A stretch of 45,560 nucleotides of DNA from JAAYAY01 sp964429355 (GCA_964429355.1 CAYSCH010000022.1:1-45560); one strand, 5' to 3'. Positions 34,324-43,662 are shown, numbered from the stretch's first letter. Notes: generated by a model from the sequence alone, not told the origin. Made by a program: numbers and translations.

Positions 34324-35300
34324 GTCGGACCTCCGTGCCCGTTCCGACTTGTATTTTCGGCCGCGAAACGGCGGTGCGGGCACAGGGCCGCCTTCGCAAC
34401 ACGTCCCAATCGCTTGTTGAGTTTCGGCGCCCAGCTATACCAGCCGGACAACTTGGCGGACAGCGTGGCACTCGTGTCCCACGGAAAGACGTTGAAGCGT
34501 CCCCAACAGAACGGATCGGAAGCGGGATCGACGAGCACGGGCTCTGTGGTAAGGCCGCAGATCACGCCGGTTTGCCTCGCTGCCTCGAGCAAAGGTTCCG
34601 AAACGAATCCCATATGCGGGCTACCCCAGGGAAAGGCGAACAACACAGGCGTTTTACCAAATTCCTTACGAATGATATCCGCCGAACGCTGCACATCCGT
34701 GCAAAATGCCTCTGGATTATCACGGTGATCGGCATGGCGATGGGTGTGCGCTCCCATTTCGACCAAACCCGACGCACACATCTCCCGGCATTGTTCAATT
34801 GTCAACGGGCGATACGTTTCGTGTGGCACACAGTCTTGATGGGCAAATCCCCATTTGTCAAAAGGAAATGGCAAGTTCCCACCTAGATGCCCCGTCACCA
34901 AGAAGACTGTTGCAGGGACTCTCAACTCTCTGAGGACGGCGTACGCTTCGCAATAGACGCTGGCAAAGCCATCGTCGAACGTAATGATTACGGTTCGAGG
35001 AGGAACCGGGGTGTGTGTGCGGTGATGATCGATGAGCCTACTCAATGGCCAGAAGTGAAACCCGCGGTCGAGCAAGCCGCCAATCTGTTCGCGAAAGCGG
35101 CTCGGGTCTACATTGTCGAGGGGCATGGATACACCCGGTATATTACCAACCATTCGGTGATACAACAGGATTCCCGCGCCATGCCGATTTTGAGCTCCGA
35201 GCATTCCATTAAGGATGACCGCGATTCGCCCAGCGAAACGCATCGCGAGATTCTTCGACAACGCGTGTAGACGACATCGATCTGCAGCAACTTCCGACAT
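34320..35300 (-). CDS. Polysaccharide deacetylase (NodB domain, CE4)
   Basis: A 326-residue protein from ATG 35300 (weak site GGTGA). The NodB fold is marked by AGILLYHRM, IITFDDGFASVY (D109 and D110; motif 1) and MGAHTHRHAD (H185 and H189; motif 2). There is no signal peptide, so it would act on a cytoplasmic or membrane-associated intermediate, or be exported otherwise. It removes N- or O-acetyl groups from sugars, which would change the charge of the polymer. The frame is open to 35522, but the extra 74 residues look unlike protein. The 342 bases upstream hold no gene I can support. Confidence 0.88.
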   Translation of the reverse strand: MSEVAADRCRLHALSKNLAMRFAGRIAVILNGMLGAQNRHGAGILLYHRMVGNIPGVSMPLDNVDPSRFREQIGGLLDRGFHFWPLSRLIDHHRTHTPVPPRTVIITFDDGFASVYCEAYAVLRELRVPATVFLVTGHLGGNLPFPFDKWGFAHQDCVPHETYRPLTIEQCREMCASGLVEMGAHTHRHADHRDNPEAFCTDVQRSADIIRKEFGKTPVLFAFPWGSPHMGFVSEPLLEAARQTGVICGLTTEPVLVDPASDPFCWGRFNVFPWDTSATLSAKLSGWYSWAPKLNKRLGRVAKAALCPHRRFAAENTSRNGHGGPT

Positions 35301-35642
35301 GCCAGTCACCGTACTAGCGGTTCTCAGACTAGGACACCTGTGGTGCGAGCTATCCAACCTTGCGAGCGCAACCGGAAAATGACATCTTGGCTCAAACATC
35401 ACTAGTTGCATGAGTCCCGCCGAGATCGTCGACCTCGCGAATCGGTGCCGGGGTATCATATTTCGTAATATCGCCACCATTCCGGCCGGGAAGGCGTTTC
35501 TTCCGGAACGCACCATATACACCAGTTCCGTTCTCGCAGCGGACAGCTCTACCTGCTGCCATTTCTAACGCTCTGATTTGAGTTGCGGCCGCCGCAACAC
35601 AGAACAGTAGCAGTGACTCAGTTCAGGCATGACCGTTCTGCA
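35301..35642. other. Gap inside the exopolysaccharide cluster
   Basis: Between the acyltransferase stop and the deacetylase start lie 342 bases without a credible gene. It holds a hairpin at 35582-35598. The stretch looks less GC-rich than most of the window (for example TATTTCGTAATATC around 35459), and it may mark a recombination seam or contain an internal promoter. Confidence 0.4.
35582..35598 (-). terminator. Hairpin after the acyltransferase gene
   Basis: GTTGCGG (35582-35588) and CCGCAAC (35592-35598) form a seven-base stem with a three-base loop. In the leftward transcript it is followed by TCAAATCAG. It starts 45 bases after the acyltransferase stop and might attenuate the downstream half of the cluster. 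Confidence 0.35.
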
Positions 35643-36704
35643 TCAATAGTGCATATGTGAGCGAAAGCCCCGCACCACGCTCTGAATCGGACCGCGAAAC
35701 GGACTTGCCCGGACCAACTCTCTCGCTTTTAGTACTCCCCAACGAACCGCAGATGCCAGACGGCGAGTGTCCAACGAGCCCTCCGCGACTCGAACGGTTC
35801 CCGTCGAGAGGCTTTTCTTGTACCGTTCGTCTCCTCTTCCGAAGTCAATAATACGAATTCCCAATTCCGCCGACTGCTCCGCCAGTTGAAGCCAGAGCAG
35901 AAGTCCAGGAGAATACTTGGCGAATGCCGGGTTATAGGCCGGGAACCAGCCATGCAAGACGCCTTTGCTTCGCATGCCCAAATGCAACGCGACTAAATCA
36001 TCCCCGGCATACAGTACCGACAGCATTCCCGAAAACATCGCGCTCTGTTCAGCAAGCACTCGCCGTAGCAGTTCCACCGTCCATTCACTCGCAAGGTAGT
36101 TTCTGCAACCGATGCGACGATACTGTTCCGTCTTCCACTGGAGCAACTGCAAGAACACTGCCCCATCGGCTGTGTGCGGCACCAAATGCAGAGTGCCGAC
36201 CTCGCGTTGCAGCTTGCGGACCTTCTGATGCAATCGTGCTAACGTGTGATGCCCTCGGCTCTGCTGATAGCGTGCGTATACCTGATATCCGGACGACAAG
36301 TCGATATACGTTGCATCTGACAAGAACCATTGATTTGCCCGGAATGCAGGCTGGCACGCAAGTGCACGGTTGAAGTGCCACGCGCGGAGACAGCAGTCCT
36401 GGAGGAATTGCTGCGCATTCCAGGACGCATTATGGCGTGCGATAATGCCCTGATAGTCAGAGAGCGTAAGGCCGACGGGGTGTGCGATGTTGCAGCGGTC
36501 ACGGTGGAACGGCAGGAACCCTATCGCTTCGCCACTCTCTTCGAGAATAGCGACTTCAACATCGTCACACAACGAGGCGACGAGTTGCGTGTATTCGGGC
36601 CTGAAGAATGGACTAGCTAGAGCCGGGTCATCCTGCTGGAATTGCGACCAGGACGTCAACTGTCGTGGTGAGAGTTCAGCGGCCGGCAACGCGGATATTG
36701 GCAT
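35643..36704 (-). CDS. GNAT/FemAB-like acyltransferase (CelD/BcsL type)
   Basis: A 353-residue protein from ATG 36704; an upstream TTG at 36752 is possible, and neither start has a clear ribosome site. The first half has ASPFFRPEYTQLVASL and GFLPFHRDR, and the second has the Acetyltransf_6-type domain: LQWKTEQYRRIGC, SVLYAGDDLVALHLGMRSKG and IIDFGRGDERYKK. Such proteins occur in cellulose and exopolysaccharide operons and probably acylate the sugar chain or transfer an aminoacyl group. Together with the deacetylase it suggests controlled decoration. The GC content looks lower than in the flanking genes. Confidence 0.8.
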   Translation of the reverse strand: MPISALPAAELSPRQLTSWSQFQQDDPALASPFFRPEYTQLVASLCDDVEVAILEESGEAIGFLPFHRDRCNIAHPVGLTLSDYQGIIARHNASWNAQQFLQDCCLRAWHFNRALACQPAFRANQWFLSDATYIDLSSGYQVYARYQQSRGHHTLARLHQKVRKLQREVGTLHLVPHTADGAVFLQLLQWKTEQYRRIGCRNYLASEWTVELLRRVLAEQSAMFSGMLSVLYAGDDLVALHLGMRSKGVLHGWFPAYNPAFAKYSPGLLLWLQLAEQSAELGIRIIDFGRGDERYKKSLSTGTVRVAEGSLDTRRLASAVRWGVLKARELVRASPFRGPIQSVVRGFRSHMHY

Positions 36705-36772
36705 TTGAAGACCCAGACGAAGATAGGCTTTGTACTCTGTGTGTGACTCCAAACACGAAACGCAACATCACG

Positions 36773-37996
36773 TCAGCCCGATAGCTCTACCCGATCGGGG
36801 ACCCGCCCAACCTGGCAAAGTGCATAGTGGGCTGCTTCGAGAAGCGCGTCGGCTGCGGCAGCGGGTGTGATGGCTTCTGCGCGGTTCCGTGCCGTATGAC
36901 GCATCTCGAGAAGTCTCTGGCTGGAAGTCGCGAAACAACGATCCAGGGCGGCTATCGTCTCTTCAGGGTGATCCGGGCGGAAAAGCCAACCCGTTTCCCC
37001 CTCCGTACATAGATCGGTCACGGCCTGACCATAGACACTCCCCAGCACTGGAAGCCCGGCAACCATTGCTTCGTTGACGACAAGTCCCCATTCGTCAGCG
37101 AGAGTGGGAAGGACGAACACCCCGGCGCGGCCATAGTGTTTCGCAAGCTGTTCATAGGAGAGCGTTCCGCATAGGGCAATTCGGACATTCGGCGGAAGCG
37201 TCAACGTTCGTAATCGGTCGCCCAACGGGCCACTCCCCACGATATCGAACTCGACAACTTGGTACGGGTGCACGCGCGCCCAAGTGGTCAGAGACTCGAT
37301 GAAGGGCAGAAGCCCCTTGCGCTCAATGAGTTGCCCAACGTACAGCAGTCGTCGCTCAACCTCTTTCTCACGTTCCAAGGGACCCCAGTTCAGAACTTCT
37401 GGGGCAGGAGCGTAAGGAAACAGGAAAATCTTGTTAGAAGGGACTCCAAGCCGTTCCAGATATCGCCGAGCACTTCTTCCGTTCCCAGTCACGGCGTGTG
37501 CTTGCGCAAGCAGCCACCGTCGCCATGCTGTTCGCACTCTGCCACGTCCACTTTCGGTATGCTCTGACATGCAGCAAACAAGTAGCGTTGCCACGTTGGG
37601 ATGCCGACGCCCGTACAGTGTTGCCAGGAAGGAGCGAGAGCCCAGTTCGGAAGAGACGACCACGTCCGGAGCCAGGCTGCGTAGTTGCCCGAATGTGTCC
37701 AACGGGAAGTGCATATGCACGGAATCGTGAAACCCCTGTGAATGCCATAGCTTTCGGCGGAGAGTGCAGGTCCGTTGGACGCGCACGTCCAACGTTCGCC
37801 AGCCCGTATCCCAGTCGCGGTTCCGCTCCATCGGAGTTGAAACGAGCACCGTGAGCTTGGCGACTCGCTTTGCCAGTTCAAGCAAGACAGGCCGCGCATA
37901 CGGCGAGATGAAGTTCAGAAGCACGGCAACGTGAACAGGCAGCTTGGCAAATGGCGCTTCCTGATTCGATCGGGGCTGCAGCACAACGTCCGCCAT
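36773..37996 (-). CDS. GT4 family glycosyltransferase, second copy
   Basis: A 407-residue GT-B enzyme. Its ATG at 37996 overlaps the stop of the upstream polymerase gene by one base (TGATG), with GGAG eight bases before. The Rossmann halves are HVAVLLNFISPYARPVLLEL and LLYVGQLIERKGLLPFIESL. The signature DEWGLVVNEAMVAGLPVLGS has the spaced Glu pair of GT4. It carries out another sugar addition in the repeat unit. The stop is 68 bases before the acyltransferase start. Confidence 0.9.
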   Translation of the reverse strand: MADVVLQPRSNQEAPFAKLPVHVAVLLNFISPYARPVLLELAKRVAKLTVLVSTPMERNRDWDTGWRTLDVRVQRTCTLRRKLWHSQGFHDSVHMHFPLDTFGQLRSLAPDVVVSSELGSRSFLATLYGRRHPNVATLLVCCMSEHTESGRGRVRTAWRRWLLAQAHAVTGNGRSARRYLERLGVPSNKIFLFPYAPAPEVLNWGPLEREKEVERRLLYVGQLIERKGLLPFIESLTTWARVHPYQVVEFDIVGSGPLGDRLRTLTLPPNVRIALCGTLSYEQLAKHYGRAGVFVLPTLADEWGLVVNEAMVAGLPVLGSVYGQAVTDLCTEGETGWLFRPDHPEETIAALDRCFATSSQRLLEMRHTARNRAEAITPAAAADALLEAAHYALCQVGRVPDRVELSG

Positions 37997-39249
37997 CAAC
38001 TGGACTCCGGGTGGGAACGCTGCGTTGCATCCGCGAGAGGACGCCAAGCGAGCGCGACCAGCCACATCAGGGTATGTGAATCGGGAATCGGTGAGAACAT
38101 GACAGAGTCGGCAACGCCGCCGACGAAGACGAGGACGAGAATCACATCTGGAAAGAACCTCGGGGTGCGGATCGCCTCACGAATGAGACGCCAGAACATC
38201 AACAACAGCAGACAGCCTCCCAGAAGCCCCGTACCCAGCATGAAATTGAGGAGCACATTGTGAGCGTGGTGCGTGGGCCAATGGTGTTCAGCGCTAATAA
38301 CGAACCTGGGACAACCGTATCCAAACCCGACAATTGGTGATTCGGACAGTTTGTGCAAAACGAAGCTCCAGAGGTCAGTACGTCCTGTGAGCGTCGCGAC
38401 CTCCTCCGGGTCGCCCGAACGAGAAACACTGGAGTAGACTTGCGCGAGTTCCAGCTGTTGGTAACCGAGCCAGACTGCACAAATCACAAAGGCAGAATAC
38501 GCTGCAAGATACTTGCCCGTGAAGTTCATTCGTCGGCAGACAACCAGCGTCAGGACAGCCAGGGCGGCGCAGGTTGCCGTTCGACTATCGGTCAATCGGA
38601 GCGTGCACGATGCAAGTACGATGAGGGGCACGAGATACACGTAGCGGACTGCTCGTGTGACACCAGCCGTGAGAGCCACTGCGATTGTGAGCGCCAGTTG
38701 CCGCCCGGTATTATTCGGATGATTGAGACCCCCGAAGCGAATGATCCCGTCCACATCATGCATACGTCCTAGTTCAGGAACAGCGAAGTACGCGATCCAG
38801 GATCCAATCAGATAGAACGTCAATGCCAGGAGAGTAACCTGGATGAATCGCTCGCGTCCCAGCGAGAGAAGTATCGCGGGTGCTGCCAGGATGAAACTCC
38901 ATAAGGCGGTGACGGCCGCAGCAGAGTAGACGGGATTGACTCCGAAGGGAACCGTCACCAATGCCCAACCGCCGAGCAACAAGGACAGAAGACCGGGCAT
39001 CGTGGTCAGGTAGGGTAGCGTGCGGGCAATGTGCATCCAGCCAAACAATCCGCAGCCGGCACAGACAGCGAGCCTTGCACCAGTCTGCCAGTCAAACGAA
39101 GGATTCTCCACGTCGACTTCACGGAAGTTCGCTTCGTTGAAGAAGACGACAGCAGCAAGCAGCATACCTCCCATGACCACTTGAACGCTTGAGACCTTCT
39201 CCGTAAATGCGCCGGGCGTTGCATCCGAAGCTGGTGCGGCGTCGATCAT
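37996..39249 (-). CDS. O-antigen ligase/Wzy-type polymerase
   Basis: A 417-residue integral membrane protein. Its ATG at 39249 overlaps the flippase stop by four bases, with GGAG eight bases before. About ten hydrophobic helices are visible, starting at VVMGGMLLAAVVFF. A large periplasmic loop carries RFGGLNHPNNTGRQLALT and TGRTDLWSFVLHKLSESPIV, followed by GFGYGCPRF and HHAHNVLLNFML, the pattern of Wzy_C/O-antigen ligase proteins. It would join repeat units on the outer face of the inner membrane. Confidence 0.88.
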   Translation of the reverse strand: MIDAAPASDATPGAFTEKVSSVQVVMGGMLLAAVVFFNEANFREVDVENPSFDWQTGARLAVCAGCGLFGWMHIARTLPYLTTMPGLLSLLLGGWALVTVPFGVNPVYSAAAVTALWSFILAAPAILLSLGRERFIQVTLLALTFYLIGSWIAYFAVPELGRMHDVDGIIRFGGLNHPNNTGRQLALTIAVALTAGVTRAVRYVYLVPLIVLASCTLRLTDSRTATCAALAVLTLVVCRRMNFTGKYLAAYSAFVICAVWLGYQQLELAQVYSSVSRSGDPEEVATLTGRTDLWSFVLHKLSESPIVGFGYGCPRFVISAEHHWPTHHAHNVLLNFMLGTGLLGGCLLLLMFWRLIREAIRTPRFFPDVILVLVFVGGVADSVMFSPIPDSHTLMWLVALAWRPLADATQRSHPESS

Positions 39250-40613
39250 TCTGGGTTCTCCGCTCTTGCCTTCTCGGACATCTCCAAGGGGCTTCGTCTC
39301 CGCGAGTCTCCGAAAATCGAGAGACCGAGGAAAATCGCGCACGCTGCGTTGCCGGCGGCGGCGGCAATCGGGATCGCGAACGCGCCCCAACCGGCCTTGA
39401 GGAACGACGCGGTACTTACTAGAACGACGGCTCCAAACACGCGGGCCCACACGCCGACGACAGCCCGGTTTCGCCCACGAAGATATCCCTCCGCAACCTG
39501 AGAGAAACCCGCAATAGCCATCGCCGGCAATAGAGCCATACCCAGGGCGCTCGCTCCACGAAAATCTTCCCCGAAAACGACAACCATCAAGGTCGGCAAC
39601 ACCGCAGCGAACGCCAGAGCTGTGATCGTCTGCAGCAGCACCACGGCAGCTCCTCGCGATACGAGGATCGCCAAGGGCGGCATGTCCCGCTGCTTGACAC
39701 CCCAGTTGAAGCTGAACAGGGCCAGCGCGTTCGGTGCAACCAGCAACAGATTCACGGCGGCCAGGGCTGCCGCATAGTATCCTTGGCTTGTCAGACTCGC
39801 AAACCAGATGATGAGCAGCGTGTCAAGGCGGTTGAACAGATTCGAGGCAACCACCGACACCGCAAACGGCGCCCCCTCTCGAATCAATGTGCGACGGTCG
39901 GGCTCTGCGGCGCCGAAGATTACCGATCCGGATCGTAGGCGAAGAAGAAACACGAGACCGAATGCAGACGCGGCCAACGTCAACAGCACGACCACCGTCG
40001 TTGATGCGATCCCAGTCATCCACACAAAGGCCAGCAGAGCCGGAAAGGCAGCGGCAGCGACGAGCTGCCCAAGATTGTATCGGAAGAAGTCCGCGCTTCC
40101 GTGGTCTACCGCCAGCACCATCAAACGCATGTGCTCGACGGGCAAAAGAAGCGACGCGGCCAGGCAAAGGGGAATGAGATAATGTCGGTCCGCCGGCAGC
40201 GCCACCAACGTCAACAAAGCGACGATTCCGATCGTCAGGCAACCGGTGCGAAATCCGAGCCCCAGAGCGGCACGCACCAGCTCGGGGAGCTTGGAGGAAG
40301 TGGTTCCGGCCCGACGAGCGATCGAGTGCAGCGTGCCGAGCGTCCCGATGTAGAGTAGCGTCTGGGTGAAGTAAATGGCGGTTGCGTATTCGCCGCGGCC
40401 CTCGGGTCCCAGAATCCTTGCCAGCAGGATCCCTTGGATGGCCCACATCCCGAACACGGCAAATGATGTCCCGACGGTGGAAAGAATGGTCGACCGGTCA
40501 CGAACCAGCGCGATCCACCGCGCAGCGAACTCCAGACGGGTGGGCGGTACAAGCAGCATTTCCCCGCCCTTGCCGTTGTGCGTTCCTGTTGGTGAATCGA
40601 CGATTTGGGACAT
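39246..40613 (-). CDS. Wzx-like polysaccharide flippase
   Basis: A 455-residue membrane protein from ATG 40613, nine bases after GAGGA. About twelve to fourteen hydrophobic helices are visible. The N-terminal segment AVFGMWAIQGILLARILGPE, continuing GRGEYATAI, is typical of the polysaccharide_synt / MATE-like flippases. A central FAVSVVASNLFNRLDTLLII also fits the family. It would move undecaprenyl-linked repeat units across the inner membrane, upstream of the polymerase. Together with Wzz and Wzy-type proteins it defines a Wzx/Wzy-dependent route. Confidence 0.88.
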   Translation of the reverse strand: MSQIVDSPTGTHNGKGGEMLLVPPTRLEFAARWIALVRDRSTILSTVGTSFAVFGMWAIQGILLARILGPEGRGEYATAIYFTQTLLYIGTLGTLHSIARRAGTTSSKLPELVRAALGLGFRTGCLTIGIVALLTLVALPADRHYLIPLCLAASLLLPVEHMRLMVLAVDHGSADFFRYNLGQLVAAAAFPALLAFVWMTGIASTTVVVLLTLAASAFGLVFLLRLRSGSVIFGAAEPDRRTLIREGAPFAVSVVASNLFNRLDTLLIIWFASLTSQGYYAAALAAVNLLLVAPNALALFSFNWGVKQRDMPPLAILVSRGAAVVLLQTITALAFAAVLPTLMVVVFGEDFRGASALGMALLPAMAIAGFSQVAEGYLRGRNRAVVGVWARVFGAVVLVSTASFLKAGWGAFAIPIAAAAGNAACAIFLGLSIFGDSRRRSPLEMSEKARAENPE

Positions 40614-40664
40614 GTGAACCAGTCCTCTTGCACGCAATCGGCTTTCTGTACCACTAACCTGAAA

Positions 40665-40692
40665 GATCGCGGAGTTTTTCACATAGATCCGC
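40665..40692 (-). terminator. Hairpin between the Wzz and Wzx genes
   Basis: TCGCGGA (40665-40671) and TCCGCGA (40686-40692) pair across a 14-base loop. The leftward transcript continues with TCTTTC. It lies in the 228-base gap between the chain-length gene and the flippase gene and could be a partial terminator. The evidence is weak. Confidence 0.3.
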
Positions 40693-40841
40693 GACCAACG
40701 GGAGCAAACCATTTCAGCCGAGCGGTAGCTCGTATTGGCTCACCGGCCCTGCCGCCCTGTGGACACTCCTCGCAAGAGCCTCGGCTTTGAGGGAGTACGC
40801 CTTTGATCCGTCTCGACGATTTCTGCTCAAACCGATCTTGG

Positions 40842-42455
40842 TCAACCTTTCCTGGCCAACACAGGGGCGTCCAGGCTTCTTCGCGGGCTTTCCGCCAGAG
40901 CGGGCCGCTTCGGAGAGTCTTCGGAGGAGTCTGGCTCGGGGGAAGAACGCTGCAGGTAATCAGCGCACAGGGCCACGCCGAGTGATCCTCCCAAGGCCAC
41001 CAGCAATCCGAGAGCCAGATTCAATGCTTTCCGGGGCCGAATGGCTCGCGGCTCGAAACTTGCCGGTTGGACTACGCTGATATTCGACATCCGCTCCGTC
41101 TCCATCGCCTGGTCGATTCGCGTTTCTTCCAGGTTCGCTGCGTACTTGCGGTAGTCGGCTTCGCACAGATCAATCTCGCGATTCAAGTGGGTGATGCGGA
41201 TCTCGTTCGCATTCAACGTCTTCAGAGAGCCGCGTACATCTGCCAGTTGCTTTTCCAGCGACGCAGTCTTCGCCTGAAGAGCCTCCAGCAGGGGCTCGTC
41301 GGCAATCAGGGCGAGGCGGGTCTGCTCGTAGGAAGCATCCGGCGCGGTCTTGACCTCCGTTCTCGTGGGCTCCTGATCGGCCATGATCCTCGCAGCCTCC
41401 GCCAATTCCTCCCGGATCATCTGCAACTTCGGATGGTTCGCCGTATAGATCGAAGCGGCCTCCCTTTCCGCGACCTGGAGGGCAAAGAACTTCTCGCGAA
41501 TCAGGTCGGTACCCTGATTCCCGATCCCGGTATTGGTCTCCAAAACCTGTTCCTTCGGCAATTCGGCGAGTTTCGCCCGCAAAGCTGCCACCTTCGTTTC
41601 AGTCTCGACTCGTGCCGATTGAGCGGTGAGCAACTCATCCTCCAGACGGCCGATCCGGGCAACGATCTGCGTCCGCTGCTCGTCGACCGACGTCAATCCG
41701 GTGGTTGTCTTCAAGTTCCCCAACTCGCCCTCAAGCCGCTCCAACTCGTCTCCCAAACGCTTCGTGTGCTCGGCAAAGAACTCGTGCGTGCCTCGGGTCC
41801 GATTCAAACGGACATGCTGCTCGAGATATGCGTTGACCGCTGACGCAACGACCTGTTTGGCAAGTTCGGGTTGCCTGGCCTCGTAAGTGACGAGGACGAC
41901 GTTCGATTTCCTGACGGGTTCCGCCGCAAGCTTCTTGACAAGTAGCTCCAGTGCCTGGTCGCGAGGGGTGAGCGAGGAGGATGAAACGGCGCTGCGCAGG
42001 GAGTCGACGACGCCGGAAGCCCAGTTGCGTGCTTGGTTGCCGGTTTCCTGCAGCCATTGAGCCACTCCGTCCTTTCTCGCCGACTCCTCCAACATTTCCT
42101 GCGTCCGGTCGTCCAGGACGGTCTCTGGACCGAGTTCGTCGACCACCCGCTCCAGGATCGCCCGGCTTGCCAGCATCTCGGCGACCGAGTTGATTTCGCT
42201 TTCCCGCGACGAGGGCACGGCGACGACCGGATTGTTGCCCAAGGTGGCCGCCGAATCGAGCATCGCGTTTTCGCGTCCGAGACGCACGAACAGCTTGGAC
42301 TCGGACATGTACGCCTTGGGAGTCAAAAACGTAACGGCGGCCGTTGCTGTCATGACAAAAAGGAAGAATGCCGTTGCCTTCTTCCGATGGCGGAACACCG
42401 CCAACACGACGTCCCGAGTCGAAATCTCCGGACGAGGCTGTCGATTACCGTTCAT
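40842..42455 (-). CDS. Wzz/GNVR-type chain-length determinant
   Basis: A 537-residue protein from ATG 42455 (AGGT upstream). The Wzz domain begins with ISTRDVVLAVFRHRK and a helix at about 30-48, and a second helix near 478-501 follows PRAIRPRK. Between them is a long periplasmic coiled coil (HTKRLGDELERLEGELGNLK; AKTASLEKQLADVRGSLKTL). No Walker motifs are present, so it lacks the fused tyrosine kinase found in some polysaccharide co-polymerases. It would set polymer length together with the Wzy-type protein. Confidence 0.9.
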   Translation of the reverse strand: MNGNRQPRPEISTRDVVLAVFRHRKKATAFFLFVMTATAAVTFLTPKAYMSESKLFVRLGRENAMLDSAATLGNNPVVAVPSSRESEINSVAEMLASRAILERVVDELGPETVLDDRTQEMLEESARKDGVAQWLQETGNQARNWASGVVDSLRSAVSSSSLTPRDQALELLVKKLAAEPVRKSNVVLVTYEARQPELAKQVVASAVNAYLEQHVRLNRTRGTHEFFAEHTKRLGDELERLEGELGNLKTTTGLTSVDEQRTQIVARIGRLEDELLTAQSARVETETKVAALRAKLAELPKEQVLETNTGIGNQGTDLIREKFFALQVAEREAASIYTANHPKLQMIREELAEAARIMADQEPTRTEVKTAPDASYEQTRLALIADEPLLEALQAKTASLEKQLADVRGSLKTLNANEIRITHLNREIDLCEADYRKYAANLEETRIDQAMETERMSNISVVQPASFEPRAIRPRKALNLALGLLVALGGSLGVALCADYLQRSSPEPDSSEDSPKRPALAESPRRSLDAPVLARKG

Positions 42456-42531
42456 GACAGTTCTACCTATCAATAGTACGACTTGGTTAGGTGGAAGATG
42501 AATTCCCTGCCGCCGGTTACAGACGGCGCAA

Positions 42532-43662
42532 TCACCCCGACGCCCTGCATCTCAATACCATCAAAGCGGTTCTGGCAATCAGGCCCGCGTCCAATGAGAG
42601 GTTCTGCTCCTCGATGTACCGCATGTCCATCCGCATCCACTCCGCAAACGATACCTTCTCATGGCCACGCGACTGCCAGATACAGGTCAAGCCGGGCTTT
42701 GCGTCAAGCCGCCGGCGCTGCCAGGTCTCCGAGGCATCCGCTTCGTGACAGGGGAGCGGGCGAGGTCCCACCAGAGTCATATCGCCCTTGAGCACATTCC
42801 ACAGTTGCGGAAATTCATCCAGGCCTGTTCGCCGCAAGAACTTCCCAACCCGCGTGATGCGGGGATCGGCCTTGATCTTGAAGGCGGGGCCGTCCTGTTC
42901 GTTTCTGTGCCGCAGTTCTCGCTGGAGGGCCTCGGCCCCGTCGACCATCGAACGAAACTTGTACAGCACAAACGCCCGACCACCTTGACCGCGACGAAAC
43001 TGCTTGAAAAGAACCGGCCCGGGTGAGGTCCACTTGACCGCCGCGGCAATAAGCGCCAGGAGTGGTGAAAACAGGGCCAGACCGACCGATGCACCCAGGA
43101 TGTCGAGCCCGCGTTTCCAGGCCGGCAACCGGATCGCAAACAGCGACTCCATACGCCGCACCTCTCTCGGCGCTCCGCCCCCCATCGGCCCCTCGAGGTT
43201 TCCCACAACCAGATGCCCCATCTCCGCAGGAATCCGCGGTTCACCCGATTCCCGAGGCTCTGGGCCGAAGGAAGGATAGGTAAACACTTCGCAGATCGGT
43301 GAAAGCACTTCTTTGGGAAGAAGATGGACAACATGATCCACAACCGTCCAGGCTCCGGCACTCGGTGTGTCCGGCAGGAGAACGCCGAGCCGCCCCTGCT
43401 CGATCCACCCCACGTCGTCCGTGACCCGCAACCGGCGGTACAACACCCCGATCAATTCGGGAAGGAGTTTCCTGGCATGATTCGGATTGCGGCCAGTCAT
43501 CGTGATGAGCGAAAACGTCTCGCCATTTCGATCCGATCGGCGCCGCTCCCTTTGGAGCAAGCGCTGAAACTCCAACTGCGGGAGAACGGCGGGGCAGACC
43601 TGTTCGAACGGGCGTCGGAGGATGCTCGAGAGACCCGACAAGGACTTCAGTGCGCTCATCAT
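42532..43662 (-). CDS. Initiating sugar transferase with degenerate GGDEF-like N-terminal domain
   Basis: A 376-residue protein from ATG 43662 (a second ATG follows directly; no clear ribosome site). The C-terminal part (about 180-376) is a bacterial sugar transferase (PF02397): WKRGLDILGASVGLALFSPL with a membrane segment, GPVLFKQFRRGQGG, YKFRSM, and RRTGLDEFPQLWNVLKGDMT followed by LVGPRP. It would transfer a sugar-1-phosphate to undecaprenyl phosphate, the first step of the pathway. The N-terminal 130 residues resemble a GGDEF domain: RRSDRNGETFSLITM fits the early strand, and RVTD-DVGWI-EQGRL-GVLLP (79-97) aligns with RxxD-x5-GGDEF-AVLLP of diguanylate cyclases. The catalytic motif is lost (EQGRL), but the RxxD site (R79, D82) remains. 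This suggests a c-di-GMP sensing module. It is the first gene of the cluster. Confidence 0.85.
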   Translation of the reverse strand: MMSALKSLSGLSSILRRPFEQVCPAVLPQLEFQRLLQRERRRSDRNGETFSLITMTGRNPNHARKLLPELIGVLYRRLRVTDDVGWIEQGRLGVLLPDTPSAGAWTVVDHVVHLLPKEVLSPICEVFTYPSFGPEPRESGEPRIPAEMGHLVVGNLEGPMGGGAPREVRRMESLFAIRLPAWKRGLDILGASVGLALFSPLLALIAAAVKWTSPGPVLFKQFRRGQGGRAFVLYKFRSMVDGAEALQRELRHRNEQDGPAFKIKADPRITRVGKFLRRTGLDEFPQLWNVLKGDMTLVGPRPLPCHEADASETWQRRRLDAKPGLTCIWQSRGHEKVSFAEWMRMDMRYIEEQNLSLDAGLIARTALMVLRCRASG

